Under the pieces are notes generated by a model. The model worked only from the letters and a program-made list of their open reading frames with translations, made no database searches and was not told the origin of the DNA. DNA of 64,000 bases from Anastrepha obliqua (Eukaryota; Arthropoda; Insecta; Diptera; Tephritidae): the NCBI RefSeq assembly GCF_027943255.1, contig NC_072895.1:86368001-86432000 (forward strand), written 5' to 3'. Position numbers and translations under genes: made by a program. Positions 22,741-32,244 of the stretch are shown one piece after another; position 1 is the first letter of the stretch; each line of letters opens with the position of its first letter.

Positions 22741-23640
22741 ATTATTAGCTGTCTGACAAAAATTCGTGGTGTCCAATGCCGTTGTAATACAAAAACCCAT
22801 AAAAACCCTGAGCATCGCTATCTTTTTTGACTGAAAACGACGTGGTTTTTTGGTCTTGGTTCATTTGGAACTCTCCGTTCACTAGCCTGTTGTCTGGATT
22901 GTGCGTCGTACTCATAAATCCACGTATCGTCTCCATAATTATGTATTTGCTGAATGTTGGTTCGGATTCAGTCTTGGAAATCATGCCTTTTTTGTCTTTT
23001 GAGACCCAAATCATTAGCTGCAATGTCTGAGAAGGATCCATAAAAAATGTTCAAATATTTAAGTCCTTATTCAGCCGCCGTAGCCGAATGGGCTGATGCG
23101 TGACTAGCATTCGGAATTCAGAAAGAACGTAGGTTTGAATCTCGTTGGAAGATCAAAATAGAGAAACAGTTTTTTTTAATTGCGGTCGCCCCTCGGCAGG
23201 CAGTGGCAAACCTCCGAGTGTATTTCTGCCATGAAAAAGCTCCTCATAAAAAATATCTGCCATTCGGAGTCGGCTTAAAACTGTAGGTTCCAACACCAAG
23301 ACGCACACCACAAATCGGAGGAGGAGATCGGCGAAATACCCAAAACGGGTTATATTCAGCTCTCTGATAGTTAGATATTAATTGATTTGCGATTATTGAT
23401 CAACTCTCTTTCACTTTATTGATGTGTTCATCAGTTTTCGATGTCGACGGTCTGTCACTGCGTTCGTCATCCTCGATGCGCTCACGACGTCTTCTGAAGC
23501 GTTCATGCCACTCGTAAGGCTCTGTTTTCTTTAAATTATCATTACCGATACAACATTCACAAATTTCTAAGGTTTTTGCACCATTACATCAATTTTTAAC
23601 GCAAAATTTAATACCAACTCGTTGTTCCAAATTAAAATCT
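22740..23640 (-). pseudogene. mariner transposase interrupted by a SINE
   Basis: The minus strand first reads the N-terminal part at 23630-23350 (LEQRVGIKFCVKN, then LKKTEPYEWHERFRRRRERI, EDDERSDRPSTSKTDEHINK). After the SINE at 23074-23345 it reads the middle (SKYIIMETIRGFMSTTHNPD, where the usual GDETW is decayed, QMNQDQKTTSF and YGFLYYNGIGHHEFL). The C-terminal catalytic part is absent. N-terminal stops and frame shifts show that it is inactive. Confidence 0.8.
23074..23345 (+). mobile_element. tRNA-derived SINE inserted in a mariner
   Basis: This copy has the head GCCGCCGTAGCCGAATGGGC, a B-box-like GGTTTGAATCTCG, the body CGGTCGCCCCTCGGCAGGCA and the 3' part CACACCACAAATCGGAGGAG. The mariner reading frame is cut by it, so the SINE arrived later. 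Confidence 0.88.
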
Positions 23641-23794
23641 ATTTTTAGAACTATAAAAAATCGAAAACACAGGCAGGCGTAGATTTACTCCAGATGGCGT
23701 AACTTTAACAAATGTCAAGCAATGGCGATAAAATTTTGGTAGGAATGTTAGTCACAGATGTGGTACCTAACAAAAAAATAGAGCTCAAATAAGT

Positions 23795-24300
23795 TTACTT
23801 ACATAGAGCGTCACGTGGTGGTTGCTCCGGAAACGTTTTGATCAACCTAGTATGAGGAGACTTGTAGTACAAGCTGGTAGAATTAATCACATTACGTTTG
23901 AATATCGCACACTTATTTCCAAGTTTAATGTTCTGTAAGTCGAATAGTGCGTCTATTGGAAATAAGTCAAAATTATCTTTTCTGACAAAGCGTATTTTCA
24001 TCTCAACGACTGACAAGCCATATTGCCTCATCTGAGGATCGAAATACCGCCACTGATCATCGAGAAGCCAATGCATGACTCCAAGAGTGACAGTTTGGTA
24101 CAGAATTTGGAACGGTGTTATCATTGGTGCATTTTCCTTTAAAAATGCTGCTGGAAGTCCCGTTTCGGTCAACAGAGACATGATAACTATTTTTAGTAGC
24201 CGGAAATTGAAGACATGCACTGGGATGATCTTTGGCTCCAATAGGATTCCACGAAGTATTACACAGTTCTCGCCACAATCGATCTTTTGCGCGTCAAGTT
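23795..24300 (-). CDS. Unrecognised open frame of about 148-165 residues
   Basis: An open minus frame reads LEPKIIPVHVFNFRLLKIVI, LTETGLPAAFLKENAPMITP, VMHWLLDDQWRYFDPQMRQY, GLSVVEMKIRFVRKDNFDLF and FPEQPPRDALCK. The composition is protein-like: spaced aromatics, alternating hydrophobic strands and few low-complexity runs. It lies between a mariner and a pogo-type element. I cannot name a family. It could be a host-gene relic, part of an unrecognised transposon or an old viral capsid-like fragment. An upstream frame at 24278 overlaps it. No intron or promoter can be argued. Confidence 0.35.
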
Positions 24301-24587
24301 CGGTAAAAGTGTTATCAGGCTGTCAATTGGTCACCTCGTAGCTGCGATTTGACACCATACGTCTTTTTTGTGGGTTGTTGGGAAGGGCCGATATGATATG
24401 AACAATCCATTAACGCATACACTTGTGGCGAATATCAATGCCATTCGTAAGGTAGAGCCAGAAACCGTCACCAAGGTTTTGATTTAATAGAATGCGCCAC
24501 AGCTAAATCGTGTTTCGTAAATATTAGAAAGATTTACTCTTTCGAATAAACCAATACTATACAGAACGAAGTTGGTTTTTGTTAATA

Positions 24588-26428
24588 CAGTAGAAGCCCG
24601 ATAAGTGCAATACCGATAACTGCAATTTCGCGGAAAGTACAATTTGATTTTGAGTCCATAGAAAACTCGAAAAGAGCAATAAAAAATTGCAATTGCACAA
24701 CGAGATCTTGCATTCGAATACAAAGTTGATTGCGGAACGATTTGCCGTATAAAAAAACAATCCCGTTCATTAAAAGAAAATGCATACAATTCATTTTCAC
24801 TTGGAAATAAACGAAAAACTTTGCGGTTTGGCAATCATCCAGAGCTCGAGAAGCGTTTATACCAGTTTTTCATGAATCAGCGGCGACGAAATGCTCCTGT
24901 TTCTAGCTTGATATTGAAAAGCAAAGCATTAAAAATATTTGATGAAATAAAAAAGGATGGAGAACAATTCAATGCAAGTGATGGATGGTTTTCGCGATTC
25001 AAGAAACACTTCGGACTTCGCTATTTGACTGTGACTGGTGAATCATTATCTTGTGATCCAGAAGCCATTGAGCCATTTAAGGAAAAATTGACGGCGAAAA
25101 TCGCTGAAAAAGGATATGTAACATCACAAATATATAAAGCTGATGAAACGGGGCTCTTTTGGAAACTTTTGCCAAATAAAACCTACGTTTCGAAAGATGA
25201 AAAGAGTGCTCCAGGCAACAAAGTTTCAAAAGATCGAATCAGTGTTCTTTTGTGTGCAAATGGTGATGGCAGCCACAAAATAAAACCATTAACGATCGGC
25301 AAATCTATGAATCCGCGTTGTTTTAAAAATTTTCGGCTACCGGTGAATTATGCTAGCAACAAGACTGCTTGGATGACGCGGGATATTTTCAAAAAGTGGT
25401 TCTTTGATAATTTTGTCGAAGAAGTGAAAAAATTCGCCAAAGAAAATGATGTTCCACCCAAAGCATTACTTTTGCTGGATCAAGCCCCATCTCATCCGCC
25501 CGAAGAAGAATTAGTTTGTGGTGAGATCTAAGTGATGTATTTTCCGGCCAATTGCACAGCGATTTTACAGCCAATGGATCAAGGTGTTATTAACTTGACA
25601 AAAATTCAATACAAAACATTGCTAATGGAAACCATAATTAGTGAAAAAGATTCTTCATTAGATGAACTATTGAAGAAAATTGATTTGAAAACCGCCGTGA
25701 TCATGTTGAGCCAAGCATGGGGGAAATTGCTCCCTGAAACGATCGCTAAATGCTGGAAAAGCGTATTGGGTGCAAGCCCAACAGTTGACGCGATTATTGA
25801 ATCTAATCCAGACGATATGCCATTGGATATCGAAATTGACGACCTCCTTCTTGTTGGAGGATTACAACGGTTAAATGAGATGGTCAAAAACTATGTGGGT
25901 GAAGCAGACACAGATGAAATCCACAATTGGGTTTTGGAATTAGGAATAGATGAAGGTGATAGTTAAGCCAATGAAGCCGAAGATACTACTCAAGAAGAAA
26001 CAACCGAAAAAGTCCAGCATGAATCGATTTTTGGCTGTGTCAATACAATTTTGAAATGGGGTGAACAGAACGATGTACTGTCATTCAATCAGATCGCTTG
26101 TTTGCATGATATTCGATCAAAAGCACTTGAAAAGTGTTACGAGAAAACGTAATCGAAAATAACAAAGTTTTTCCAAAAAAAAATAATTGAATTTTGGAGC
26201 ACACACTCATATGTCCTTCCGCATTGATCTCTTTGTATTAATTTCAATAAATATGTGTTCATTTTTCTTGAATATCGGCCTTTTGAGCTCATTAATTGCA
26301 TTGAATAGAGTTAAAATATTTTTCCCTAGGTATTCCTCGATCCACAGGAGAAATTTGCAAAAGTGCAATTTTTCGCTAAGTGCAATCATTGCTGAAATTT
26401 TTCAATTGTACTTATCGGGCTTCTACTG
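24588..26428 (+). mobile_element. pogo/Tigger-type DNA transposon, 1841 bp, nearly complete
   Basis: The left end CAGTAGAAGCCCGATAAGTG is matched by the reverse complement of the right end ...CTTATCGGGCTTCTACTG, and TA lies directly outside both ends, as in Tc1/mariner/pogo elements. A second inverted block (AGTGCAATACCG left, TAAGTGCAATCATTG right) extends the TIR. The inside is one transposase gene with few lesions. Confidence 0.93.
24683..26150 (+). pseudogene. pogo/Tigger-family transposase with in-frame stops
   Basis: A single frame runs from 24683 to about 26150. It has a decayed CENP-B-type helix-turn-helix (DLAFEYKVDCGTICRIKK), a second DNA-binding part (ELEKRLYQFFMNQRRRNAPV, ASDGWFSRFKKHFGLRYLTV) and a DDE domain. 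The DDE domain contains YKADETGLFWKLLPNKTYV (first Asp), LLLDQAPSHPPEE (second Asp; the usual N of DNAPSH is Q here) and CTAILQPMDQGVI (third Asp). Stops occur at 25529-25531 just before MYFPANCTA and at 25964-25966, after which GVN-like sequence (IFGCVNTILKWGEQ) continues to a final stop. No start ATG is evident. The lesions are few, so it was recently active. Confidence 0.9.
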
Positions 26429-26827
26429 TATTTTTGTTTTTAAAGAGTACCTAGTAATGGACTATCCTTTAGATTTTCATGACACAAATTTGTGTAGTAC
26501 ATTTTGGCCTATTTTGACCAGTTATATCTTTCTGTTATGATAACCTTTTGTCATTTTCCATAAAAGAAACAAACAATCTTGAAGTTTTTTTCCATTAGTT
26601 AGAACTGCTGTGTTCAACATTTATGTAAAATGTAAGGCTCATACAATTTCCTATGCCAATTCTCCATAACACAGGGCATTCGGATGAAAACTTTGACCAG
26701 CAAATATATGTACAATCCTGAAATCGACTTTCAAATTCGCGATAAATGTATATTCAATGTAGAGAATGCCCCCAGCGGAAATCACGAGTCACCTTACATA
26801 CATACATAACACTGTGCTACAAAAAAA

Positions 26828-27302
26828 AAACGAAATACACCTGACAAATTACACACTGTAGGTTGTTTGTATGGTCGAATAATGCATACAAATATTTTTG
26901 TTATATTTTTTGTACCCTCCAATTTTTATTTATTTATAAAAAACCGTTTTTTCAGACTTTGCACGGTAATCTACGGATATCTCAGTCATTTTTCCACCGA
27001 TTTTCAATATTTCATATGTTTATTATGTTTGAAAAGGATATTGTCAGACCTTTCAAATGATGTACAACAAGTAATTATTCAAACTAGTTAGTTGTGATTT
27101 TTATTTGATTAAACCTGGAGAAAGTGCTTTTTTATCATTTTTTTAATTTTAACAATTTTTTATTGCATAATTTTACAACAAAATTAAAAATGTTTGTTAA
27201 TATTCTTTGAGTGCATTTATTAACGAAGAAATTAATGTATTACTTTCAATAATCTGATAAAAATTGCGTAAACTACGCTAGTTTTCCGTAAATAGAAAAT
27301 AT
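26828..27302 (+). repeat. Left arm of the fold-back inverted repeat
   Basis: This is the near-exact reverse complement of 28286-28764. Small differences (for example GACAAATTACAC versus AATAAATTACAC, ATGTTTGTTAA versus ATCTTTAATT-type positions) show some divergence between the arms. Confidence 0.9.
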
Positions 27303-27470
27303 GGGCCATCATGTGTATTGCAGTGTGTACAATGTATTGGCCATACATTTTTTGTCAACTTTGAAAATTGGGATGAAGTTGTTCTGACTTGGAGTAAAAA
27401 GAACAATCATACTGTTTTTTTAAATAAATTTTTTTGTTGATTTTACATACCTAACTTTTTCTAAAAATGT

Positions 27471-27884
27471 TTACCCGACCTTCGTCGTTTTAAAGAAGAA
27501 TCGCTCGTCTCGCGTTTGAGCGACCAACAGTAATCCGCCAACATATGTACATATTTTGTTTTTTCCGAGGAAACGTTTTTCAATTGACGCAATTTCTTGA
27601 TGGAACCTTTCCCCTTGTTCATCGCTGAATTTTCCAAGGTTCTCCGGAAAGAAGTCTAAATGTGTATGCAAAAAGTGAATTTTGATGGACATTCTACATC
27701 CCATGTCTCCGTAGGCCCGTAAAAATTCATCCACGACGGCAACGTAGTTGTCACTTCTTTTTTTTCCCAAAAAGTTTTCACAAAGAGAAATGAAACTCAT
27801 CCATGCTCTTCTTTCCACCGGATTCAGTTTCTCAGTGAAATTTCCATCCTTCATGATTTTGCGATTTTGCGTTACTTTGAGCAC
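27471..27884 (-). pseudogene. C-terminal fragment of a transposon-linked SDEQGERFHQ protein family
   Basis: The minus frame has NPVERRAWMSFISLCENFLG, NYVAVVDEFLRAYGDMGCRM, SIKIHFLHTHLDFFPENLGK and FSDEQGERFHQEIASIEKRF. I recognise this as the C-terminal half of a protein family that is highly multicopy in insect genomes; I cannot name its transposon class. Its N-terminal and middle parts occur in another copy at 29309-33560 in this window. Here it sits between the arms of the fold-back element, probably carried as cargo. Confidence 0.65.
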
Positions 27885-28020
27885 GAGTCAGAGCAATTCG
27901 TTACTACTTTGGCGTTTCATAACTATAGAACGCATTAGGAATTGAAGCTTTAAAGTGCATTTATGTGTTCGCTGAGTACAACTTTTAATTTAAATCGTTT
28001 TTTAAGTAAATAAATATCAA

Positions 28021-28135
28021 TATGCCACGCGGTTCAAAACTTACCGAATTAGAGAGAGTTAAAATTACTGCGTGGGAGGAGGAGGGTCTCTGCGCCTCAG
28101 AAATCGCGCGAAAATTATGTCGCAAAATTATATAG
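28021..28135 (+). pseudogene. Tc1-type transposase N-terminus
   Basis: From ATG at 28021 the frame reads MPRGSKLTELERVKITAWEE, then EGLCASEIARKLCRKI and a stop. The MPRG-(K/S)-L-TE-ER-KI...GLS-EIA pattern is the first helix-turn-helix of Tc1-like transposases. Everything after this is deleted. Confidence 0.75.
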
Positions 28136-28285
28136 AAACACGTAAACCTTTCATTAGTAATTTATGATAAATTGTCATTGTCAAACATTTATTATCAATA
28201 CATAAAGAATGCAGTGATTTTTCCAAGTAAATAATCATTAAAGACAAAAACTATGGTTCCACAAATGGATAGATATTCAAGCCAT

Positions 28286-28764
28286 TTTTTTTCTATTTAC
28301 GGAAAACTAGCGTAGTTTACGCAATTTTTATCAGATTATTGAAAGTAATACATTAATTTCTTCGTTAATAAATGTACTCAAAGAATATTAACAAACATCT
28401 TTAATTTTGTTGTAAAATTATGCAATAAAAAATTGTTAAAATTAAAAAAATGATAAAAAAGCACTTTCTCCAGGTTTAATCAAATAAAAATCACAACTAA
28501 CTAGTTTGAATAATTACTTGTTGTACATAATTTGAAAGGTCTGTCAATATCCTTTTCAAACATAATAAACATATAAAATATTGAAAATCGGTGGAAAAAT
28601 GACTGAGATATCCGTAGATTATCGCGCAAAGTCTGAAAAAACGGTTTTTTTATAAATAAATAAAAATTGGAGGGTACAAAAAATATAACAAAAATATTTG
28701 TATGCATTATTCGACCATATAAACAACCTACAGTGTGTAATTTATTAGGTGTATTTTCAGTGTT
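28286..28764 (-). repeat. Right arm of the fold-back inverted repeat
   Basis: This is the partner of 26828-27302. The arm boundary toward the centre lies next to TTTCTATTTACGGAAAACTA. Confidence 0.9.
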
Positions 28765-28773
28765 GCACCGTGT

Positions 28774-29052
28774 AATTGGCGCGTACACCCTTTTTGGGTG
28801 TTTGGCCGAGCTCCTCCTTGTATTTGTGGTGTGCGCCTTGATGTTGTTCCACAAATGGAGGGACCTACAGTTTCAAGCCGACTCCGAACGGCAGATACAC
28901 TCGGAGGTTTGCCATTGCCTGCCGAGGGCCGACCGCTATTAGAAAAATGTTTTTCTTAATTTTGGTGTTTTCACCGAGATTCGAACCGACGTTTTCTCTG
29001 TGAATTCCGAATGGTAGTCGCGCACCAACCCATTCGGCTACGGCGGCCGCCA
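28774..29052 (-). mobile_element. tRNA-derived SINE (minus), body and head
   Basis: On the minus strand the copy shows the head TGGCGGCCGCCGTAGCCGAA, a B-box-like GGTTCGAATCTCG, the body with GGTCGGCCCTCGGCAGGCAA and the 3' portion ending GTACGCGCCAATTA. It is very similar to the copy at 2091. Confidence 0.92.
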
Positions 29053-29308
29053 ACGAGTCACCTTACTTTGATTTTATCAAGCAAAATTTGGATAATTCCT
29101 AAAATCCGATAAAAGCCGGGATCCCCTCCTATTTACTTAGATGAAACGTTGATGTCCATCCAAATATACGTTAATATTACTGGCCAACAAAATTACAACT
29201 TTTGTCTGATGATTGAGGTTTACCATTTGATGTTGTTGATTCTAAATATACCCTCAATTAAAAATTTAAATAAAATTATAAAAAAAGGTTTTATTATTAT
29301 AATTTGAC

Positions 29309-30055
29309 ATGGGATCATCAAGGCGAGCTTGTATAAATGATCCGAATCAATTTTGTTTCATTTGCGGAGAGTATATGTTTAAAGAATACTCGTACCAATT
29401 AAATGTGACACCGTTCGTAATTGAGGCTTGCAAAAATTACCGATGGTCACCCGATGGAAATGAAAAATAAATCTTGGATTCCTCAAAAGGAGGACAAATA
29501 AGGTCAAATAGTGAACGACCACGACGACATAACGGACATTAACCGGAAAAAATCGAGCCAAGTGGGAATATCCTTGCATACGGTCGGCATATAGACGAGT
29601 TTTAAGCCCTAAGGTATCACCTGAACCTCAAGCTGGTGCATCACAGGAGGAGCCTATGCGTTTAAAGGCGAATAGTAACTGTAGGGATAGTGAACCTGGA
29701 AACGTCAAGACCATTCAACCAAGATGATTTAAAGGAACTTATCAGATATTTAGGTCTATCAAAGTCTGCTTCTGAACACTTGGCTTCTAGGCTAAAAGAA
29801 ACAAACTTAGTTACAAAGGAAACTAAAATTTCTTATTAACGCACAAGAGAACAAAATCTTCTGAAATATTTTGCTGAAAAAGATGGCTTTGAATTTTGTA
29901 AAGATATATCTGGTTTAATGGCTACAATGGGATTACAAAATTACGTTTCTAATGAGTGGCGTTTATTCATAGACTCATCAAAACTGAGTCTAAAATGCGT
30001 TCTCTTGCACAATGGGAATAAATTTGGGTCGTTGCCTTTTGCACATTCTATAGTA
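29309..30055 (+). pseudogene. N-terminal half of the transposon-linked zinc-finger family
   Basis: Starting at an ATG at 29309, the plus strand reads MGSSRRACINDPNQFCFICG (paired cysteines), KEYSYQLNVTPFVIEACKNY and, after stops and shifts, FNQDDLKELIRYLGLSKSAS, EHLASRLKETNLVTKETKI, KYFAEKDGFEFCKDISGLMA and EWRLFIDSSKLSLKCVLLHN. This is the N-terminal and central part of the same family as at 27471. The frame breaks off at about 30055, where the insertion pile begins. It contains several stops. Confidence 0.7.
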
Positions 30056-30097
30056 TATGTAAAAAAATGTTTGTGTTTTTTCAAAAATTATTTATTT

Positions 30098-30207
30098 ATT
30101 CGTTAATGTCTTTTTGTCCCCTTCAAAGTAGTCCCCATGAGATATTATGCACTTTTTTCCAATCTTCGAAGCACTTCAAAAAATCAATTTTTGAAGTGAA
30201 AACTTCT
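30098..30207 (-). pseudogene. mariner transposase extreme C-terminus, copy 1
   Basis: The minus strand codes FEDWKK and, after a one-base shift, CIISHGDYFEGDKKILTNK; the W-K-C-I...GDYFEGDK ending is that of mariner transposases. The same 95 bp recurs at 32275-32370 with few changes. Confidence 0.75.
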
Positions 30208-30356
30208 TTATACGGCGTTTCCACCAAAAGTAAACACCGTGTTTGCAGGAGTTGTGTTTAGGAGAACTGTCAACTGTTTCCACCGAAATGTGTTTGCAAA
30301 GTGTATGGTCTTTGGTATGGTAAGCAGATTTATGATACATTATTTTGCGGCGACAG

Positions 30357-30421
30357 CACAGCGCGATAGCCCAGCGGCTAGCAATGTGGGCTTCCGATCC
30401 GAAATCCTTGGTTCGAATCAC
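30357..30421 (+). repeat. tRNA-like sequence, second type
   Basis: The bases ATAGCCCAGCGGCTAGCAAT (A-box-like) and GGTTCGAATCAC (B-box-like) are about 35 bp apart, followed by an A-run and a T-run. The spacing fits an RNA polymerase III internal promoter. No clean cloverleaf with a 7-bp acceptor stem is visible, so I read it as the head of a different SINE rather than a functional tRNA gene. Confidence 0.5.
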
Positions 30422-30479
30422 AAAAAAAATTTTTTTTTTTTATACATTTATTTCATTTTGTTTTATGATATGTTTATGA

Positions 30480-30656
30480 GCAGATTTTTTTCATGGCAGA
30501 AATACACTCGGAGGTTTGCCATTGCCTGCCGAGGGGCGACCGCTATTAGAAAAATGTTTTTATTAATTTTGCTTTCACCGAGATTCGAACCAACGACCTC
30601 TCTGTGAATTCCGAATGGTGATCACGCACCAACCCACTCGGCTACGGCGGCCGTCA
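30480..30656 (-). mobile_element. tRNA-derived SINE, 3'-truncated
   Basis: The minus strand carries the head (GGCCGCCGTAGCCGAGTGGG), the B-box GGTTCGAATCTCG and the body to the TTTCTGCCATGAAAAAAATC region. The 3' third is missing. It abuts the tRNA-like block at 30357-30421 in opposite orientation. Confidence 0.88.
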
Positions 30657-31014
30657 ATCAAATGTCATATTGACAAATTGCAATCATTGTTGCCATGTTT
30701 CGATAAGAATGCAATAATAAATGAGGAAAATGAGCAACATTGCCACCACTTAATAATTAAATTAGACGCAAACCCAACAAAACACGCTTTAAATTAGACG
30801 CAAACCCACAAAACACGCTTTGAAAGTGAGTTTAGGTATGGAGTTGTGTTTTAATTTTGTATGGGATTTGACAGGAGTTTTGTTTCGTGTTTGCGCTAAG
30901 AACACGATAGCGGCAGAGAACACGCTAGCGGCTGCGGTGGAAACTTACTATTAGAATCGTTGGGAGTGATTTGAGACTCGATGAAACGAAAAAGCGACAC
31001 CAAAAAGAAGAAGA

Positions 31015-32240
31015 AAAAAGGTGTTGTCTGTAAAGTTGGTTTACTGACGATAGTTTAACGTGACAACGTCATTAGAAAATACTGATGTAATGGTTGCATT
31101 TTTCAAAACAAAATTTTATATTTATTTGTTTGATAGATATTTTGTATGGATATAGAGGAGGAGGTAAATGGAATTGCAATGGAATAGGTCAAGTTACATT
31201 TACACAAACGTGAAAAATGACGAAACATTAATCAAATTCATGAAAGATATCTTCAATTTCGATTGTGCATCAGACGTTAATAAGTCAACAACACTTAGAG
31301 GCACCATCATCGATTTGCCTTTTTCAAGACACTTTACACTCGAAACACTCCCTTTTATTTCCTACTTTTCCTATCATCGTCCTATTCTCAACAGAGAAAT
31401 GGTTCATTACCATGCACACAGGAAGAAGGCATATGCAAATACAAGTATGTGAATTTATATACCTACATATGCGCATATACATACATATATATGCTCACTC
31501 AAGTAGGACAGAGCCAGATGTCGAACGTTGCCGAACGCGGGGGCCGATTGTGCTCTTTGTCGTTCGTTCCGCGCTCTCGCTTGCAGTTCAAGCACATTAG
31601 CTTACATTTGCTTGCATATTTGATATGTCCATATGATTTGTATGCATCTTTACATATAGATTTGTTCTTTTTGAAAATTGCGTGAAATTGTATATGTAAA
31701 TGCATGTTTATATGCATATATTAGTATACAACATATCTTATAAGGTATATGGTAAATATTACCATACATTTTTTCCTTCATATATAATAAAAAAATTAAT
31801 AATAATAACATTGAAACAACAGGTATTATTAACAAACTTGGTTTTATTTTAAATTCTTCAAGTAAATCAAATTAATAATAATCAATAAGAAGGCATATGC
31901 AAATACAAATACGTGAATTTATATATGTACAGTTGCGCATATACATACACATATACGCTCACTTAAATAGGAGAGAGCAAGATGTCGAACGTTGCCTTTC
32001 GTTTGCTTTGTTTGCTTTGTCGTTCGTTCCGCGCTTTCGCTTGCAGTTCATTCAAGGTGACGGCAATAAGCAAGGTAACGACAAATAGGCAAGGTAACGA
32101 CAAATGAGTAAGGTAACGATAAATGAGCAAGGTAACGATAAATGAGCAAGGTAACGCTAAATGAGCAAGATAACGACAAATGAGCAAGGTAACGACACAT
32201 TTTTTCGTGCGTGCAGCCTGTTAAATCGAATTATATATAA
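31015..32240 (+). mobile_element. Dispersed repeat family X, longest copy
   Basis: This is the best copy of family X. It starts TTGTCTGTAAAGTTGGTTTA and ends GTGCGTGCAGCCTGTTAAAT. The module around ATTTGCATATGCCTTCTT and the TCGAACGTTGCC block occurs twice, at 31431-31600 and 31886-32050. The 3' part contains five to seven tandem units of AAGGTAACGACAAATGAGC type. No protein is supported; open frames inside are short and repetitive. Confidence 0.75.
32040..32205 (+). repeat. Short tandem units, AAGGTAACGACAAATGAGC type
   Basis: About seven diverged units of 18-20 bp alternate GGTAACGA and (A)AATGAGCAA. The reverse-oriented counterpart at 8208-8300 has three or four such units. Confidence 0.8.
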
Positions 32241-32244
32241 TTGT

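Larger units (their letters stand above)
26810..28772. mobile_element. Tc1-like fold-back element with inverted repeats of about 480 bp
   Basis: 26828-27302 and 28286-28764 are near-identical inverted repeats, easily followed through landmarks such as CACACTGTAGGTTG, TTTTCAGACTTTGC, GGATATCTCAGTCATTTTTC and AAACTACGCTAGTTTTCCGT. The extreme ends CACTGTGC and (other strand) CACGGTGC are similar, with TA next to the right end. The 980-bp centre holds a Tc1-type transposase start and an unrelated protein fragment. Long TIRs around a Tc1-type gene are known from elements such as Minos and Bari, but these are longer. Confidence 0.88.
26784..29066 (-). mobile_element. SINE split by a nested fold-back element, 14-bp target duplication
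   Basis: The 14-mer ACGAGTCACCTTAC occurs at 26784-26797 and again at 29053-29066. The right copy directly abuts the 5' end of a minus-oriented SINE (28774-29052, beginning TGGCGGCCGCC on the minus strand, as in the copy at 2091). The left copy is followed by an (ATAC)n tail and then the fold-back transposon. The simplest reading is a SINE insertion duplicating this 14-mer, followed by insertion of the 1.96-kb fold-back element into the SINE tail. Confidence 0.85.
30208..30955. mobile_element. Non-autonomous element with GTTTCCACC ends, inserted in a mariner
   Basis: Left and right of this block the sequence joins to match an uninterrupted copy at 45383-45460 (GAAGTGAAAACTTCTTTA then GAATCGTTGAGAGTGATTTG), so 30208-30955 is an insertion. 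Its ends share GTTTCCACC in inverted orientation (TACGGCGTTTCCACC at the left, GGTGGAAACTTACTA at the right). Internal repeats of AACACGCT and TAAACACCGTGTTTGC types occur near both ends. The centre carries a tRNA-like sequence and a SINE. Confidence 0.7.
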
